Program-made: the position numbers and the translations under genes | The notes under the pieces: generated by a model | The model's input: the letters and a program-made list of their open reading frames with translations, nothing else | Told to the model about the DNA's origin: nothing | Databases searched by the model: none | NCBI GenBank assembly: GCA_039090855.1 | Contig: CM077002.1 | Span: 86,432,194-86,496,193, forward strand | Reading direction: 5' to 3' | Source of the DNA: Macrothele yani | Lineage: Eukaryota; Arthropoda; Arachnida; Araneae; Macrothelidae | Length of the DNA stretch: 64,000 nt | Shown: piece by piece, positions 42,327 through 54,360 of the stretch | Position numbering within the stretch: position 1 is the first letter of the stretch | Layout of the letters: each line of letters starts with the position of its first letter

Positions 42327-42476
42327 TTAAAGGAGCAATTCTTACATGTATGTCAATTTTATTTTGAAAACGGTTCTAAGAATTTTGATGAAAGTCGTTA
42401 ACCTACCGTTTTCTGGTACTAGAAATCGATTTAGCTTGATCTCGACTTTAGGAAAATTCGTTTAGTGGGTTAATAA

Positions 42477-43775
42477 CACAGATATCATATAAGAGACTAG
42501 ATTGGCCGAGGAGCTGCTGACGCATGTAAAGCATGACGCCATTATCAACGGGTCAGGCAGCAACGATTCACGGCATTTCCATCACTGAGAAACACAGCAG
42601 CGTTGCGACTCATACAAACAGAAAATTTTATTCCTTAGTGATATGCTTAAAAACCACTTTCATTTACTGTAGAAATAATAATTTTCAGATATAAATAATA
42701 TTCTGAATAGTTAAAAAAAATATGAGAAGAATTATTACTCAGTACTGTTTGAGGGCAACGATCTAACAGCAAAACATTCACAGAAAACTGCTTACTCGCG
42801 ATACGTCGTGCCATCAGTCAAATAAGAGGGAAGGGTGCCTTCATGAATACTTTTGGAAGCTTCAATGTTATAAATTTTCAAACTTATTGTAATGTTAATA
42901 AACACTTCGCGTGTTCGCTTTTGCCCCATACGGATTTACACTACGTCGCTAAAAATAAATAACAGGTACTTACTTTTTCCAGTCTCCTGTAGTAGCATAA
43001 AAACAGAACAACTTCCAGTTTATCTAGATTACACAATTTGTTTGCCGCAGAAGTTCATTTAAAACGTTCTATACCTACACAGTTTCAACAGAAATATGCT
43101 CCTCATAGATGTATTTGAAATCTATTAGTAAAACGAATAGAGCACATTGGTGATGCTTTTCACTTGGGTGAAGAAGCATATACCATGAAAGATGACCTTT
43201 CTGAGCAAATTGTTTTGAGCATCCATCAAATCCTGAAGTTTTTCACCTGTATGAAGAAGCATATGGGTTGAAAGACCACTTTTATGGGCAAATTGTATTG
43301 AGCATTCATCGTGATGGAAAGATGTTTTACTTGTGTGAAGTGGCATATCTTGCATTTAATAAAATAACTGTCAATATTTTGTTCGAACTATTGCAATATT
43401 CATTACAAACTGTAATTAATATTAATTAACTAGACTTTAACGCTATTACAAATTAACAGGTGGTATATTCCACTCAGATGAATCTTACACACTACCATTG
43501 GGTCAACTTAATATTGGACAGAAATCTTTAATTTCCTAAAATTAACTACAAGCACTCACCTGTGAAATGAAATCCCACTTTGCTGTTTTCATTATCTCTG
43601 GCACTGCAATTTAGTGCAGAACAAGCTTTCACCATTTTTGATATCTCGTAACACACATAGACATCGCAGAACATTCTCTCAAACTGACCCGCTCAATGTG
43701 GCTTGTTGATGCCACGTCGTAAGAGTGTTACACAAATAGCGGGCAGCCAATCTAGTTCCTTATATGATATCTGTG
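42477..43775 (-). mobile_element. TIR element carrying zinc-finger sequence
   Basis: The ends CACAGATATCATATAAGAGA and the complement of CACAGATATCATATAAGGAA continue about 30 bases. An exact 8-bp duplication GTTAATAA flanks it (42469-42476, 43776-43783). Copy 2 of the 1.8 kb unit has the empty site. No transposase is recognised. Inside, 43125-43355 encodes degenerate C2H2 fingers. 8-bp duplications occur in hAT and P elements; I cannot choose. Confidence 0.85.
43125..43355 (-). pseudogene. C2H2 zinc-finger fragment inside a TIR element
   Basis: The minus strand reads CSIQFAHKSGLSTHMLLHTG followed by EK, a finger and HTGEK-type linker with the second zinc Cys lost. After a frame change, WYMLLHPSEKHHQC (about 43195-43145) resembles a further finger boundary. 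The similarity to the zinc-finger debris at 56.7 and 58.4 kb (LLIHTGEK, EKHHQCDLC) suggests one source family. Confidence 0.7.
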
Positions 43776-44254
43776 GTTAATAACCACCCCGAATTACTAC
43801 GTTTTTAGTGTAATATCATGGCGTCGTCCGATTAGATGTTGGCGAGCGGTCACGCCATCTGTCTCCTTACGTCACGCGTTGTGTGCGGATCCTATTAAAG
43901 TTTGATGACGGCACAATCTTGCGAGCAGATGTTGCTTTTCTCATTACGTCACGCGTTGTGTGCGTATGTTCGTCCGCACGATAACTCGCTCAAAAATCGT
44001 TCGATTTCGATGAAATTTTAGTATGTGGTAGGGGAACACTTGGGAAGGAACCGTATTGAAAGTGAACGAAATGGGGTCAAAAGTCAGGACATAGGAGCGG
44101 GATCCATTCCACGCTCTTATGCGTCATAACTAATGTAAAAAAGGTTAGATTTCGATTAAATTTTAGTATGTGGTAGGGGATCTCCTGGGGACAAACGCTA
44201 TTGAAGATTGGCGAAATGGGGGTCAAAGGTCAGGACATAGGAGCGGAATCACTT

Positions 44255-44474
44255 CTTTTTTTTCTTTTTTTTTGATTGGAGGTTTAACGACCACCGTGAG
44301 CAACTCAATGGGCTATAAGCAGTCGCCCGTCCCTAATGTAGGGTCACTGGTTCCAGGGAAGGGAGAGAGCCAGTGCCGTAAGACAAACACAATACCCATG
44401 CCTCATCGGGATTCGAACCCGGACCCCGTTCGGACGAATGATCAGAGGCCATCGCTTAGACCACTGCGCCACCA
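44255..44474 (-). mobile_element. tRNA-derived SINE copy S8
   Basis: A full-length minus-strand copy, T tail left and head right, in unit copy 1. Comparison with copy 2 shows that about ten host bases (CATCGCCATT) are missing at the insertion point and no duplication is present. So the insertion came with a small target deletion. Confidence 0.92.
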
Positions 44475-44862
44475 TGTGTCATAACTTACGTAAAAATGTT
44501 TCGATTTGGATGAAATGTTAGTATGTTGTAGGGACCTGCCAGGGGACGAATCCTATTAAAAATGGGCGAAATGGGTCAAAGGTTAGGACACAGAAGCGGG
44601 ATCTATTCCATAGCCCTTATTCATTATAACTTACGTAAAATTGCTTCGATTGCGACAAAACTTTATCATGTTACTTTGGAGGTTTACTGAACCAGTTCTG
44701 TTGAATATCATCGAAATGGGATCAAAGGTCAGGGCACAGCAGTGAGATTTATTCCACAGCCATTTTCCTCATAACTTGAGTAATTAACTTGAGTAATGAT
44801 TTCTAGTATGTTGGAAAGCGTAACATAATCAATGCGTTGCATGATTTTACTAACTTATTTTA

Positions 44863-46689
44863 TGCTTTCCAACCGTAGGTTGAAGAAGCGTATATGTTCC
44901 AGCTTTGTCCGTCCGTCCGTCTGTCCGCACGATAACTGGCGTAAAAATGGTTCGATTTCGATGAAATTTTAGTATGTGGTAGGGGACCACCTGGGAACGA
45001 ACCCTATTGAAAATGGGACAAATGGGGTCAAAGGTTACGACGTAGGAGTGGGATGCATTCCATTGCCCTTATGCGTCATAACGTGCGTAAAAATGTTTCG
45101 ATTTCGATGAAATTTCAGTATGTGGTAGGGGACCACCTGGGGACGAACGCTATTGAAAATAGATGAAATGGGGTCAAAGGTCAGGACATAGGATTGCGAT
45201 CCATTCCATCGCCCTTATCCCATATTATTAAGGTGGACATCAAGTAATTTTGCTTCCTATACTTCCAATGGAAAAACTTTTGTACACATTTCCTTTACAA
45301 TTAATATATAAGGATAAAAATTTGAACATCGATTAAAATAACTTCATTTTATAACTTGGAATACTTAATATTTTCTAAAACATAACCATAATTATATTAA
45401 AAATCAGTAACTTTTCCTTTGGTGGTGTTGAAACCAGAAAAAGGATAACGCGACCTGTACTTTGATGACGTAGGTAGACAAACAAATGTTGTATTGCATA
45501 ATTATGGTTATGTTTTAGAAAACATTAAGTATTGCAAGTAATAAAATGAAGATATTTTAATCGATGTTCAAATTTTCATCCTTGGGAACGCATTAATTGG
45601 GAAGAAAATGTGTACAGAATTTTTCCATTCGAAGTACAGGAAGCAAACTTACTTGACGTTCACCTTAAAGGAGCAATTCTTGTATGTATGTAAATTTTAT
45701 TTTGAAAACGGCTCTAAGGATTTTGATGAAAGTCATTAACTTACCGTTTTCTTGTACTAGAAATCGATTTAGCTTGACCTCGACTTTAGGAAAATTCGTT
45801 TAGTGGGTTAAATAACCACCCCGAATTATCAAGTTTTTAGGGTAGTGTCATGGCGTCGTCCGATTAGATGTTGGCGCGCGGTCACGCCATGTCTCATTAC
45901 CTCACGCGTTTTATGTGGATCCTATTAAAGTTTGATGACGGCACACTCTTGCGAGCAGATGGTCGCGATTTCCATCTGCCTCATTACATTACGCGTTGTG
46001 TGCGTATGATCGTCCGCACGATAACTCACGTAAAAATCGTTCGATTTCGATGAAATGTTAGTATGTGGTAGGGGAACACCTGGGAAGGAACCGTATTGAA
46101 AGTGAACGAAATGGGTTTCAAAGGTCAGAACATAGGATCCGGATCCATTCCACTGCTCTTATGCGTCATAACTAACGTAAAAACGGTTCGATTTCGATAA
46201 AATTTTAGTATGTAGTAGGGAACCACCTGTGGACAAACTCTATTGAAAATTGGTGAAATGGGGGTCAAAGGTCAGGACATAGGAGCGGAATCACTTCCAT
46301 CGCCATTATGCGTCATAACTTACGTAAAAATGTTTCGATTTGGATGAAATGTTAGTATGTTGTAGGGACCTGCCTGGGGACGAATCCTATCAAAAATGAG
46401 CGAAATGGGGTCAGAGGATAGGACACAGAAGCGGGATCTATTCCGTAGCCCTTATGCATCATAACTTACATAAAATTGCTTCGATTGCGACAAAACTTTA
46501 TCATGTTATTTCCGAGGTATACTGAACCAGTTCTGTTGAATATCATCGAAATGGGATCAAAGGTCAGGGCACAGGCGTGAGATTTATTCCACAGCCATTT
46601 TCCTCATAACTTGAGTAATAACTTGAGTAATGATTTCTAGTATGTTGGAAAGCGTATCATAATCAATGCGTTGCATGATTTTACTAACT
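44863..46689. repeat. 1.8 kb composite unit, copy 2
   Basis: A head-to-tail duplicate of copy 1 without the 1.3 kb TIR element and the SINE. It has the same start phrase, monomers, TTAA MITE, the middle phrase GGCGTCGTCCGATTAGATGT and the same end phrase. The copia 2 LTR begins right after the end phrase. Confidence 0.85.
45232..45664. mobile_element. MITE with TTAA duplication, copy 2
   Basis: Same ends and same position within the composite unit as 41889-42326. It was therefore present before the unit duplicated. TTAA at 45228-45231 and 45665-45668. 433 bp. Confidence 0.85.
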
Positions 46690-46918
46690 TGTTTACAAAA
46701 GACGTGCTAAAAACACAACAACTTTATTAGTGACATAACATGGAACATGATGAGCTCTTCGCTTCACAATTCACACAACCTCTCTCTAACGAGGCAAATC
46801 CCAGAGTGACGCTGTTACGTCATGCACGGAGAGTCTGCAGTGCTGAGCGCATCTGGCGCCATCTGCTAATCAAAATTTTATGTAAAAGAGATTGAGAATT
46901 ACACAAAAATGGACAACA
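46690..46918 (-). repeat. copia 2 3' LTR
   Basis: Read on the minus strand it starts TGTTGTCC and ends GTAAACA. It matches the LTR at 54619-54833 through phrases such as CACAACCTCTCTCTAACGAG and CCCAGAGTGACGCTGTTACG. The two LTRs differ at numerous sites, so the insertion is not recent. Confidence 0.85.
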
Positions 46919-46949
46919 AATCCCCCTAATTCTCAATTCGTAGTCACTT

Positions 46950-47800
46950 GTAAGAGTTCTAAGAGTTCATAAAACTTTTATTACATTTAAGAGAGGTAAC
47001 TATCAGATTTCGATTTACTCAAAGACTTAGTAAGAAAGTCTGAAATTTTTTTATCTGTAGTTACATACTGAAGACAAAATGTCTGATTTTTGAGTTTCTC
47101 ATTAATGAAATTTATCTGTCTTGCCATATTATTTTATTTATGTGACGTGCATCCACTGTTTCCTAGAAAGATTGCGGACTGGTTATCACAATGCATAATC
47201 GAACTTTGTAATCCTTTTCCAGTGAGTTTTTCCACAAAAAAATTGCAAAAATGTCCCAGTTTTCTTGGCCTCGATGACTGCTGTTATTTCTGCATCACAT
47301 GTCGAAAGTGAAACTGTGGTTTGAGTTCTTGAAGTCCAGCTGATGAGATTTGGTCCAAGTAGGTATAGGTACCCACTTACTGATCTTTGTCCATTTTGTT
47401 TTCCACATCTCCATGATGCATCACTGTAGCATTCCAATTTTGGATCACCTTGGGTAAACACCAAACAGTAATGTTTTGTTTATTTTAAGTATCTTAGAAC
47501 ACGCTCGAGTGCTTGCATGCGTATTTCTCCTCAGTAAACTTTGATAGAGCTGTTATTGGATAAGTTAAATCTGGTCTTGTTTTTGTAGCTAGATACATAA
47601 GTGATCCTAAAAGTTCTTGGTATTTCTTAATATCACACCGTTTTGATTCTTCATATTTCTCCAGGTCTTGATTTAAGTCAAATGGTGTAGTTACAGGATT
47701 GCTATTTTCCATACTATATCTTTTCAGAATTTCTTCAATAAGGATTTGTTGTTTAATAGTGATCTGTACTTTCTTCGGAATGATTTCCATCCCTAGAACA
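46950..47800 (-). pseudogene. pol: copia 2 RT C-terminus and RNase H
   Basis: Two minus-strand blocks. YQELLGSLMYLATKTRPDLT preceded by VTTPFDLNQDLEKYEE (47790-47494) is the RT/RNase H junction. CYSDASWRCGKQNGQRSVSG with YLYLLGPNLISWTSR and TVSLSTCDAEITAVIEA (47464-47186) is copia RNase H, in which CDAE replaces the usual SEAE. A frame change lies between them near 47470. Confidence 0.85.
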
Positions 47801-47861
47801 TTGCTTGTATCATCACTTTCTTTTAGCCTGAATCTTCTGCTGATTTTTTCAGTTACCTCTT

Positions 47862-48362
47862 TTAGTATCTCATATCTGAACTAATAATAATCATACCATC
47901 TATATGTAAGCCTAAAAATAATTTTGAGTTACCTTTATCGTAGTTAAAAGTACATTGGTCAGATTTGAATTTTTTAAATCCACATTTTACCAGATTATTT
48001 CTGATAGTCCGGAACCATATTCTTCCACTTTGTTTTAGCCCATATAGTGCCTCGTTTAACTTGCACACTAGCCTTTCGTTTCCCTGTGTATTTTTAAAAC
48101 CTGGAGGTCCCATATATATCCTATCCTCAAATTTTGCATACAATAAAGCAGTTTTTACATCATAATGGTGTATTTGCCATTTTCATATCTGCAAAAGCAA
48201 TTAAGCATCGAAAACTGTCTGCTTTCATTACGGTGAAAATATTTCATTGTAGTCTTGCCCAAACCTTTGAAACCTTTGAGAACATCCTAGTGCAACAAGC
48301 CTTGCCTTGTATATTTTGCTTCCTGATTTTTTCTTCTTTTTACTGAATACCCATTTACATCT
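47862..48362 (-). pseudogene. pol: copia 2 reverse transcriptase
   Basis: The minus strand gives CKWVFSKKKK at the LINE junction, then the motif A region (damaged), FEDRIYMGPPGFKNTQGNER, LVCKLNEALYGLKQSGRIW and FLGLHIDGMIIISSD. The last is the YVDD motif, with VDD changed to IDG, so the catalytic pair is lost. Copia RT without its Asp pair cannot copy RNA. Confidence 0.85.
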
Positions 48363-48369
48363 GGTTCTG

Positions 48370-49132
48370 GTGGAGTAGGCCTATACCTGAAGTCTCACAT
48401 CACCTACTTTATTCGTGATGACTTGAATAATATGTCCCTTGTACTTGATTCCTGTGAAATGCTTTGGATTGAAATCAAAAGTCCCAAGTCCAAAAACCTA
48501 ATTATTGGCGTTATCTACAGATCGCCAAGTAATGATCGAAAAACCTTTTGTGAATGCTTTGACAATATCTTAAACAAAATAAATAACGAAAATAAAAATT
48601 GCATTTTTCTGGGAGATATTAATATTAACATTAACAACCTATCTCTAAGTGAAATCTATCTTAATATGCTATCTGGCAATTTTTTTCAGATGTGCATTTC
48701 TTTACCAACTCGTGGTGCCAATATTCTAGACCATATTGGTACTAACTTACTTAATACTGCTTTAAAGTCTGGAGTGATTGATTTTAGTATTAGTGATCAC
48801 AACCCTGTCTTCATTCATGTTCCAGTTTTTACAAATTACCATTCCTCAATTAACCACAAAACAATCTCCTATTGTGACTACACCACGTTAGCTGACCTAG
48901 TCTCAAATTTTGACTGGGACAAGTCGGGTATCTTCAATACAACTTGTCCAACTATAGCTACCGAAATTTTGCAAGGCATTTTGAATGATTTCCTTGAGAT
49001 CACAACAGTTCACAAGGTAGTTAACACTAAATATGACATTAAGATCCAACCATGGATGACCAATGGAATCATTAGATCAATCAAAAAAAAGGATAAGCTT
49101 CGTAAAAAAGTAGAAAGAATCCTTAAAACAGT
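48370..49132 (+). pseudogene. LINE apurinic-type endonuclease, C-terminal part
   Basis: The frame opens at the truncation point with GGVGLYLKSHITYF, then LIIGVIYRSPSND, CIFLGDINININ (a GD-N catalytic motif), and SDHNPVFIHV (the SDH motif). These are the APE-type endonuclease blocks that nick target DNA. The N-terminal catalytic Asn and Glu are lost by 5' truncation. A -1 type frame change near 49130 separates it from RT. Confidence 0.88.
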
Positions 49133-49133
49133 C

Positions 49134-51052
49134 ACTTACGTGATAAGTATAAAAAGTATAACTATGCCCTAAGAAATGTTATTCAGCATGCGAAAGTTGC
49201 TCATTACAACCTCGCTATTTCAGATGCAGGAAATAACTCATATCAAAAATGGAAAATAATCAAATCAGCAATTAACAAACGATCCTGTGCTACTGAAACT
49301 CCGCTGACGTTAAAAGGAAATTCTGGTAATTTTATTGTTGATTCAAAATCAGTCGCTGATGAATTCAACAATTACTTCATTAACATAGGTCATGATTTAG
49401 CATCTCAGCAAAACTTGCCCACAAATACTAAAGGTTATGATTCTTTATCCAAAATTAAGGAAGTTCCTTTTTCAATGTTTCTACGCCCTTTGGATGATAC
49501 TGAAACCTATAATATTATCACTTCATTGTCCCTAAAAAGAAGTGCTGGTTCAGACAATATTAATAGCAGAGTCATAAAAGACTCGATCTCTATTTTAGTA
49601 CCACTTATAACACATATTATTAATCTGAATTTTTATTCAGGTCAGTTTCCTGACAGTCTGAAGATCGCTAAGGTTATTCCTATTTTTAAAAAAGGAGATA
49701 GGGAATCTACCTGTAATTACAGACCGATATCTTTGTTACCCGTTTTGAGTAAGATTTTTGAAAGGTCTATTCACAGCAGAATGGTTGATTTTTTACACAC
49801 CCATGGTATGCTCTCTTTGGAACAGTTTGGTTTCCAAAGAAACAGATCTACTGAAATGGCTGTTGCTAAGTTGTCAAACTTCATTTCCGAAGCACTAGAT
49901 GACAGTTATTATACTATTTGTGTTGTTATTGATTTCCAAAAAGCTTTCGACATGGTAAATCACGACATTCTGTTAAATAAATTACCCAAATACGGTTTTC
50001 GTGGCAAAATTCTTTCCCTCTTAATGAGCTACCTCTCTCATCGCAAACAGTATGTCACTGTAAATAAAATAAACTCCGATCTACTTAATATTTCATGCGG
50101 AGTGCCTCAAGGTTCGGTATTGGGACCGTTACTGTTCCTGTTATATATTAATGACCTTCCTCTGTGCCTACCATCAACTCATGCTTTGCTATACGCTGAT
50201 GACACTGTCATTTTTCAAAAATGTCATGATTTGCATAAGTTACAGATAACGATCAATAATGATCTATCAAATTTATCTCATTGGTTATGCTCTAACAAAT
50301 TATCACTTAATATTCTAAAAACCAACGTCGTATATTTCCGAAACGTTCATAAAAGAGAGGACATAAATAAATTTCCAGTCAGGATTAATAATCTTCCCCT
50401 AAAAATTGTGGACAAAGTTCAGTATCTTGGTGTTTGGTTTGATGAATTCTTTAACTGGAATACGCATGTTCAGTTTGTTTTAAAAAAAGTTTCCTTACAG
50501 ATTGGCCTGCTTGGTAAAATTAAGCAACTCTTCCCTATCAATGTCCTAAAAACATTTTACTATGCTTTTATTTATACCCATCTCTCCTATTGTCTGGAAT
50601 CTTGGTATTCAAATATAAGTGCAAACAATAAGTTATGCTTGCTCAAATTACAGAAGAAATCTGTTCGCTATATGCTGAACACAGATTACATGTCTCATTC
50701 AAAACCATTATTTCTAAAACTAAATATTCTAAAAATTCATGAAATTTTTACCTTGAAACTAGGTATCATGTTTTTTAAAATAATGCATCTTAAACTGCCT
50801 ATTTTTCAATCTGACATCAAATATCTCGATTATTCTATCTTCACCAGATCTGTTGCTAACAACAAATTATGTCAGCCGTGTGTTAGACTTAATTATGGTC
50901 TAAATAACATACTGTATAAAGCCGTTATCCTATGGAATAATCACCCAGAGAGCATCAGATCCCTGGAAAATATCAAAAAGTTTTCCTTGTCTCTGCGAAA
51001 TTACATTGTAAATCACCCTGATCTCCATAACGAATTTCAACCCTATCATTAA
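49134..51052 (+). CDS. LINE reverse transcriptase, intact domain
   Basis: From about 49134 the frame reads RDKYKKYNYALRNV and continues through the whole RT: KVIPIFKKGDRESTCNYRPI (fingers), SLEQFGFQRNRSTEMAV, VVIDFQKAFDMVNHDIL (motif A Asp), CGVPQGSVLGPLLFLLYIND (motif B), LLYADDTVIF (catalytic YADD), LSLNILKTNVVYF and the thumb to the end at 51052. The first Met is at 49415 but the RT frame extends upstream of it. All catalytic residues are present. Only the shift at 49130 and the lost 5' end prevent function. Confidence 0.9.
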
Positions 51053-51269
51053 ATTGTAGCTCCAAGCATGCTGCTAACAATGATGCTTCTGTTATAACCA
51101 TCTTACTTGCTTTCATATATGCCATATGTTTTATTCTTTTTTTTGACATCGGATAGGGGGAATCGCCTTACAACCAATGTGTTCAGATTCCTCCTGGTGT
51201 ATTGCAATTTCATATAACTGTAAGATTTAAATGTGTGCAATAAATAATTGTATTGTATTGTATTGTATC

Positions 51270-51384
51270 TTATAGGTTTTACACTTTCAAGTAAATTTAC
51301 TATGCCCCATACTTTATGAGCCTTAAGAGAATTTATTTCTCTCTCAATTGCTTCTTTCCACTTGTCTACATCAGGCATTTGCAT
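51270..51384 (-). pseudogene. pol: copia 2 start of RT
   Basis: The minus strand reads DVDKWKEAIEREINSLKAHK then VWGIVNLLESVKPI. This is the standard opening of copia RT (an EAM..E..SL..N.TW-like region). The LINE inserted just after KPI, and RCKWVF continues on the other side. Confidence 0.85.
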
Positions 51385-52690
51385 AGCCTCTTCAAATGAT
51401 TTTGATATGCAGGACTGACTTTCAACTTGAGAATTTCATCATGAGGATTGTAATCCAGATCTTTTGCTGTGTCATCTTCGTCTGATGAATCATAATAGTT
51501 TTTAAATCTTGCTTGGGGTCTTAGATATGGTCTATCTTGTTCTACAGCAATTCTTTGAGGTTCATTTTCACTTTCTTCAGTGATTTTCAATTGTGGTTCA
51601 TAGATGATTTGCTCATCTTGCTCATTTACTTCTATTTCTTCATCAACATCAAGCACCTCTTGAAAATTTTCTTCAATTCCACTGAAGTATAACATTTCAC
51701 AATCTTGGATTTTGAATTTTGCTGTTTCCAACATTTCGCTTCCTTTCTTGTCTTCCAAGAATTTTACCTCTCTAGATTCTACAATAGTATTTTTTATTGG
51801 ATCATAGATACGGTATGCTTTCCTATTACTTGAGTATCCTATAAAAATTCCGGCGGTTGTTTTGGCTTGGAGTTTTCCTCTTTCATGCTTTGGAATCCAG
51901 TAGTAAGCTGTACATCCAAAGATTCTCATATGACCCACAGTAGGTTTTTTCCCTGAAAATTTTTCTTCTGGAGTTACTGTGTCATTTTCTTTGCAGGAGT
52001 CCTGTTTTTTATGTAGGTGAAACTGTTAGTTGCTTCTGCCCAAAATTTCATTGGACGTTTTAAGCCTATTGGTAATACTCTGGTACCTTCAATGAATGAT
52101 CTGTTGGCTCTTTCACAAATACCATTCTGTTGTGGTGTGTAGACTGTAGTTAACTGATGTTCAATATGCTACAGCTTGTTTAGAAAGAAATTTTGAGCCA
52201 TTGTCAGATCTTATTCTTCTTACTTTTGCATTCATGGTGTTTTCAATTTGTTGAATAAAAGTAGACAATGTCTCTAGGGTTTCATTTTTGTTCTTTAAAA
52301 AAATGTGTAAACATTTTTTCTGGAATAGTAATAACAATAGTTAATATATAACTTGCACCTCCAATTAATTTCTCACGAATTGGACCAATCAAATCAATAT
52401 GTAAAAGATCAAGTGGTTTAGTTGATCCAATTTCTTGCGCTCTTTTAAAGCGTTTTCTACAATAGTTTGCCTGAATACAGGTTTCACAAAATCCAAGGTT
52501 TGTAATTTTTCCATCAAGTTTGTGGACCATGGAATGTGTTTTCATTTGGTTCATGTATGTTTCATTTACATGTCCAAGTCGTTCATGCAAATTTTCCTAT
52601 GCAATTTCCCCTGCTTTCATAATTACAGATGTGTTATTAATATCTTCACAGTTTACCACAAGAGAAACCATTTACTCTAGTAGCGTTTAA
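51366..52690 (-). pseudogene. pol: copia 2 GAG-pre-integrase and integrase
   Basis: MHERLGHVNETYMNQMKTHS and FCETCIQANYCRKRFKRAQE (52590-52460) form the HHCC zinc region. LDLLHIDLIGPI (about 52420) is the first catalytic block, with Asp. The second Asp (52215-52190, DNGSKF-like) and Glu region (52130-52100, NGICERANR-like) are present in a shifted frame. MRIFGCTAYYWIPKHERGKL and GIFIGYSSNRKAYRIYD (51930-51790) are the C-terminal integrase motifs. An acidic linker follows. Frame changes near 52290 and 51960. Confidence 0.85.
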
Positions 52691-52929
52691 TAGGTTTTCC
52701 CCATTTTCCATAATATGGCTACAATTTGAGTCGAAAATTACTTATTGGTTATTCTCGACCAATTTATTAACATATATCAAGTTTTCTGAAAGCTGAGGGA
52801 CATATAAAACATCCTTCATTAAGAGGGTTTTATTATTTTGTTTTTAATTCTACAGTGCCTGTAAAGTTGAATTGTCTGCACGTAAAGTTGAATTGTCTGC
52901 CAGTTTTATTAACCTCTTATTTTCCCTTA

Positions 52930-54360
52930 CATTGGTTATCTACTTTGAATTAGATGTCATATGTGATGTAGCCCCACTGCTGTCCAGAATCCATTCATTC
53001 TCTGAATATTTTTCTGGTTTTTCTGTCTTGACTGTTAGAACTGTGTGACCCTTATTTGTTACATCTATAACATTCGCCTTTTGATGCTTTGGATAAAACT
53101 TAACCCTGTGAAAATGTTGAACATTGGCTTCCCTTTTTGCACTTCCCTTCCTTTTGTTAGCTGGATTGTGCCAACACTCCGCAGCTATAGGCTTAGAGCA
53201 AATAACACTCAGCAGATTATGCTTAGAGCAAATATGGCATATGATTTTCTTTAAATTTACATTTTGTCTGGGATAGTGTGAAAGCTGTTCTCTATAATTT
53301 ACTTTAAATGCTGAGGAATCATGTGCATTTAGGGTATGTTCCTTTCTTTCATGATGAGCCTTAAAAATTCTACGTACATCAGCCATCGTAGCACTTTCAA
53401 AATTATCAAATTGCATTACTATGAGGTTGTGCATTACAAAATTGTCAAATTACATTACTACAATTGCCTGAGCATCCATCTTGTCTTCTTCGTCTCAGCG
53501 CGAAGCTATCAGCTTACGGTAAGCTCACTTACCTTGGCATCTGTTCGAGGAACAGGTAATCCTAAAGGTCGTAGCTGTAATCCTGCTTAAAACTTAAAAC
53601 GTTCTTCTGTTAACAAATAATCCAGTGGTTTACAACAGGAAACACAAACACCATTTCTTGTAGCTATTTAATTACAAATACGACCACAAACACATAATTA
53701 TATTATTCAAAGACATTGTCAACGACGACATCTTTTATGTTTCATCTTGCTACCTGTCTCCTCTCCACTCTCTCCGCCGCACTGCTGCCATCTACCGAGA
53801 GATTCGAGAAACAGTTCAGTCTGAAACTCTACATAGTACATCGATAAATTCTTGGTCAATATCTGCCCCTAATATTCGAGCCGTTTCGAGCAGTTTTTCA
53901 GCTCTTAATAAAAAACCCTGCCAATTTTCATCGCTCCCATTGAAATTCTAGAAACATCATTTCTAGCTTCTACTATCCTGCGTTTTGAATCGCCTTCATA
54001 ACGCGTATGTAGGGATTGCTAAATTTGTTTAGTAGTTTGACAAGTTAAAACTAAAGCAACTTGTGTGTCTGACATAGAACATGTTACAATTCCTTTTGCC
54101 TGAGCGTCCATCTTTTGCCAGCTACGGCTTTTGGGAGATCTTCAGTCCTTACTTTCCAGAATACATAACATTCTGTATTTCCATGATGTAAAATTTTTTC
54201 CATCAAATTTTGGAAGTTTTGTGTTTTCCACCATAAGGTGAATTTATATCTATAGTGTAAATCACGCCTTTTGTATTTTCCACTCTGCGAAAATATTAAA
54301 TTGTGGCACTCTTTTTTTCTTTGGCAAAAAAAAATACGTTCTTACCATTTTAGTAAGTTA
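52930..54360 (-). pseudogene. gag: copia 2 gag and protease
   Basis: ICHICSKHNLL starts a zinc knuckle (53240), which is disrupted by a small internal duplication of GCTTAGAGCAAATA (plus 53189-53202 and 53219-53232). ENEWILDSSGATSHMT (about 52985-52950) is the protease site with an extra Ser in the DSGAT motif. The N-terminal gag (54360-53450) survives as scattered phrases. A 22-base repeat of AACACCACTAGCAGCACT lies at 54375-54430, upstream of it. Confidence 0.78.

Larger units (their letters stand above)
41450..44862. repeat. 1.8 kb composite unit, copy 1 (with insertions)
   Basis: It starts TTTTCCAACCGTAGGTTGAA, then TTTGTCCGTCCGTCTGT, followed by about 160-base monomers with GTCATAACTTACGTAAAAAT, CGATTTCGATGAAATTTTAG, GTGGTAGGGGACCACCTGG and GGGGTCAAAGGTCAGGACAT. 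It ends GTTGCATGATTTTACTAACT, and copy 2 follows directly. Insertions are a TTAA-flanked MITE (41889-42326, shared with copy 2), a 1.3 kb TIR element (42477-43775, copy 1 only) and a SINE (44255-44474, copy 1 only). Confidence 0.82.
48363..51266 (+). mobile_element. Young LINE inserted in copia 2
   Basis: It runs from a truncated endonuclease through RT to a tail of repeated TTGTA (51248-51266). ATCT lies on both sides (48359-48362, 51267-51270), a short target duplication. The RT frame is open for 545 residues, much better preserved than the other LINEs here. The pentanucleotide tail and protein type suggest the CR1/jockey-like branch; that clade is inference. 5' truncated, so it cannot be autonomous. 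Confidence 0.88.
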
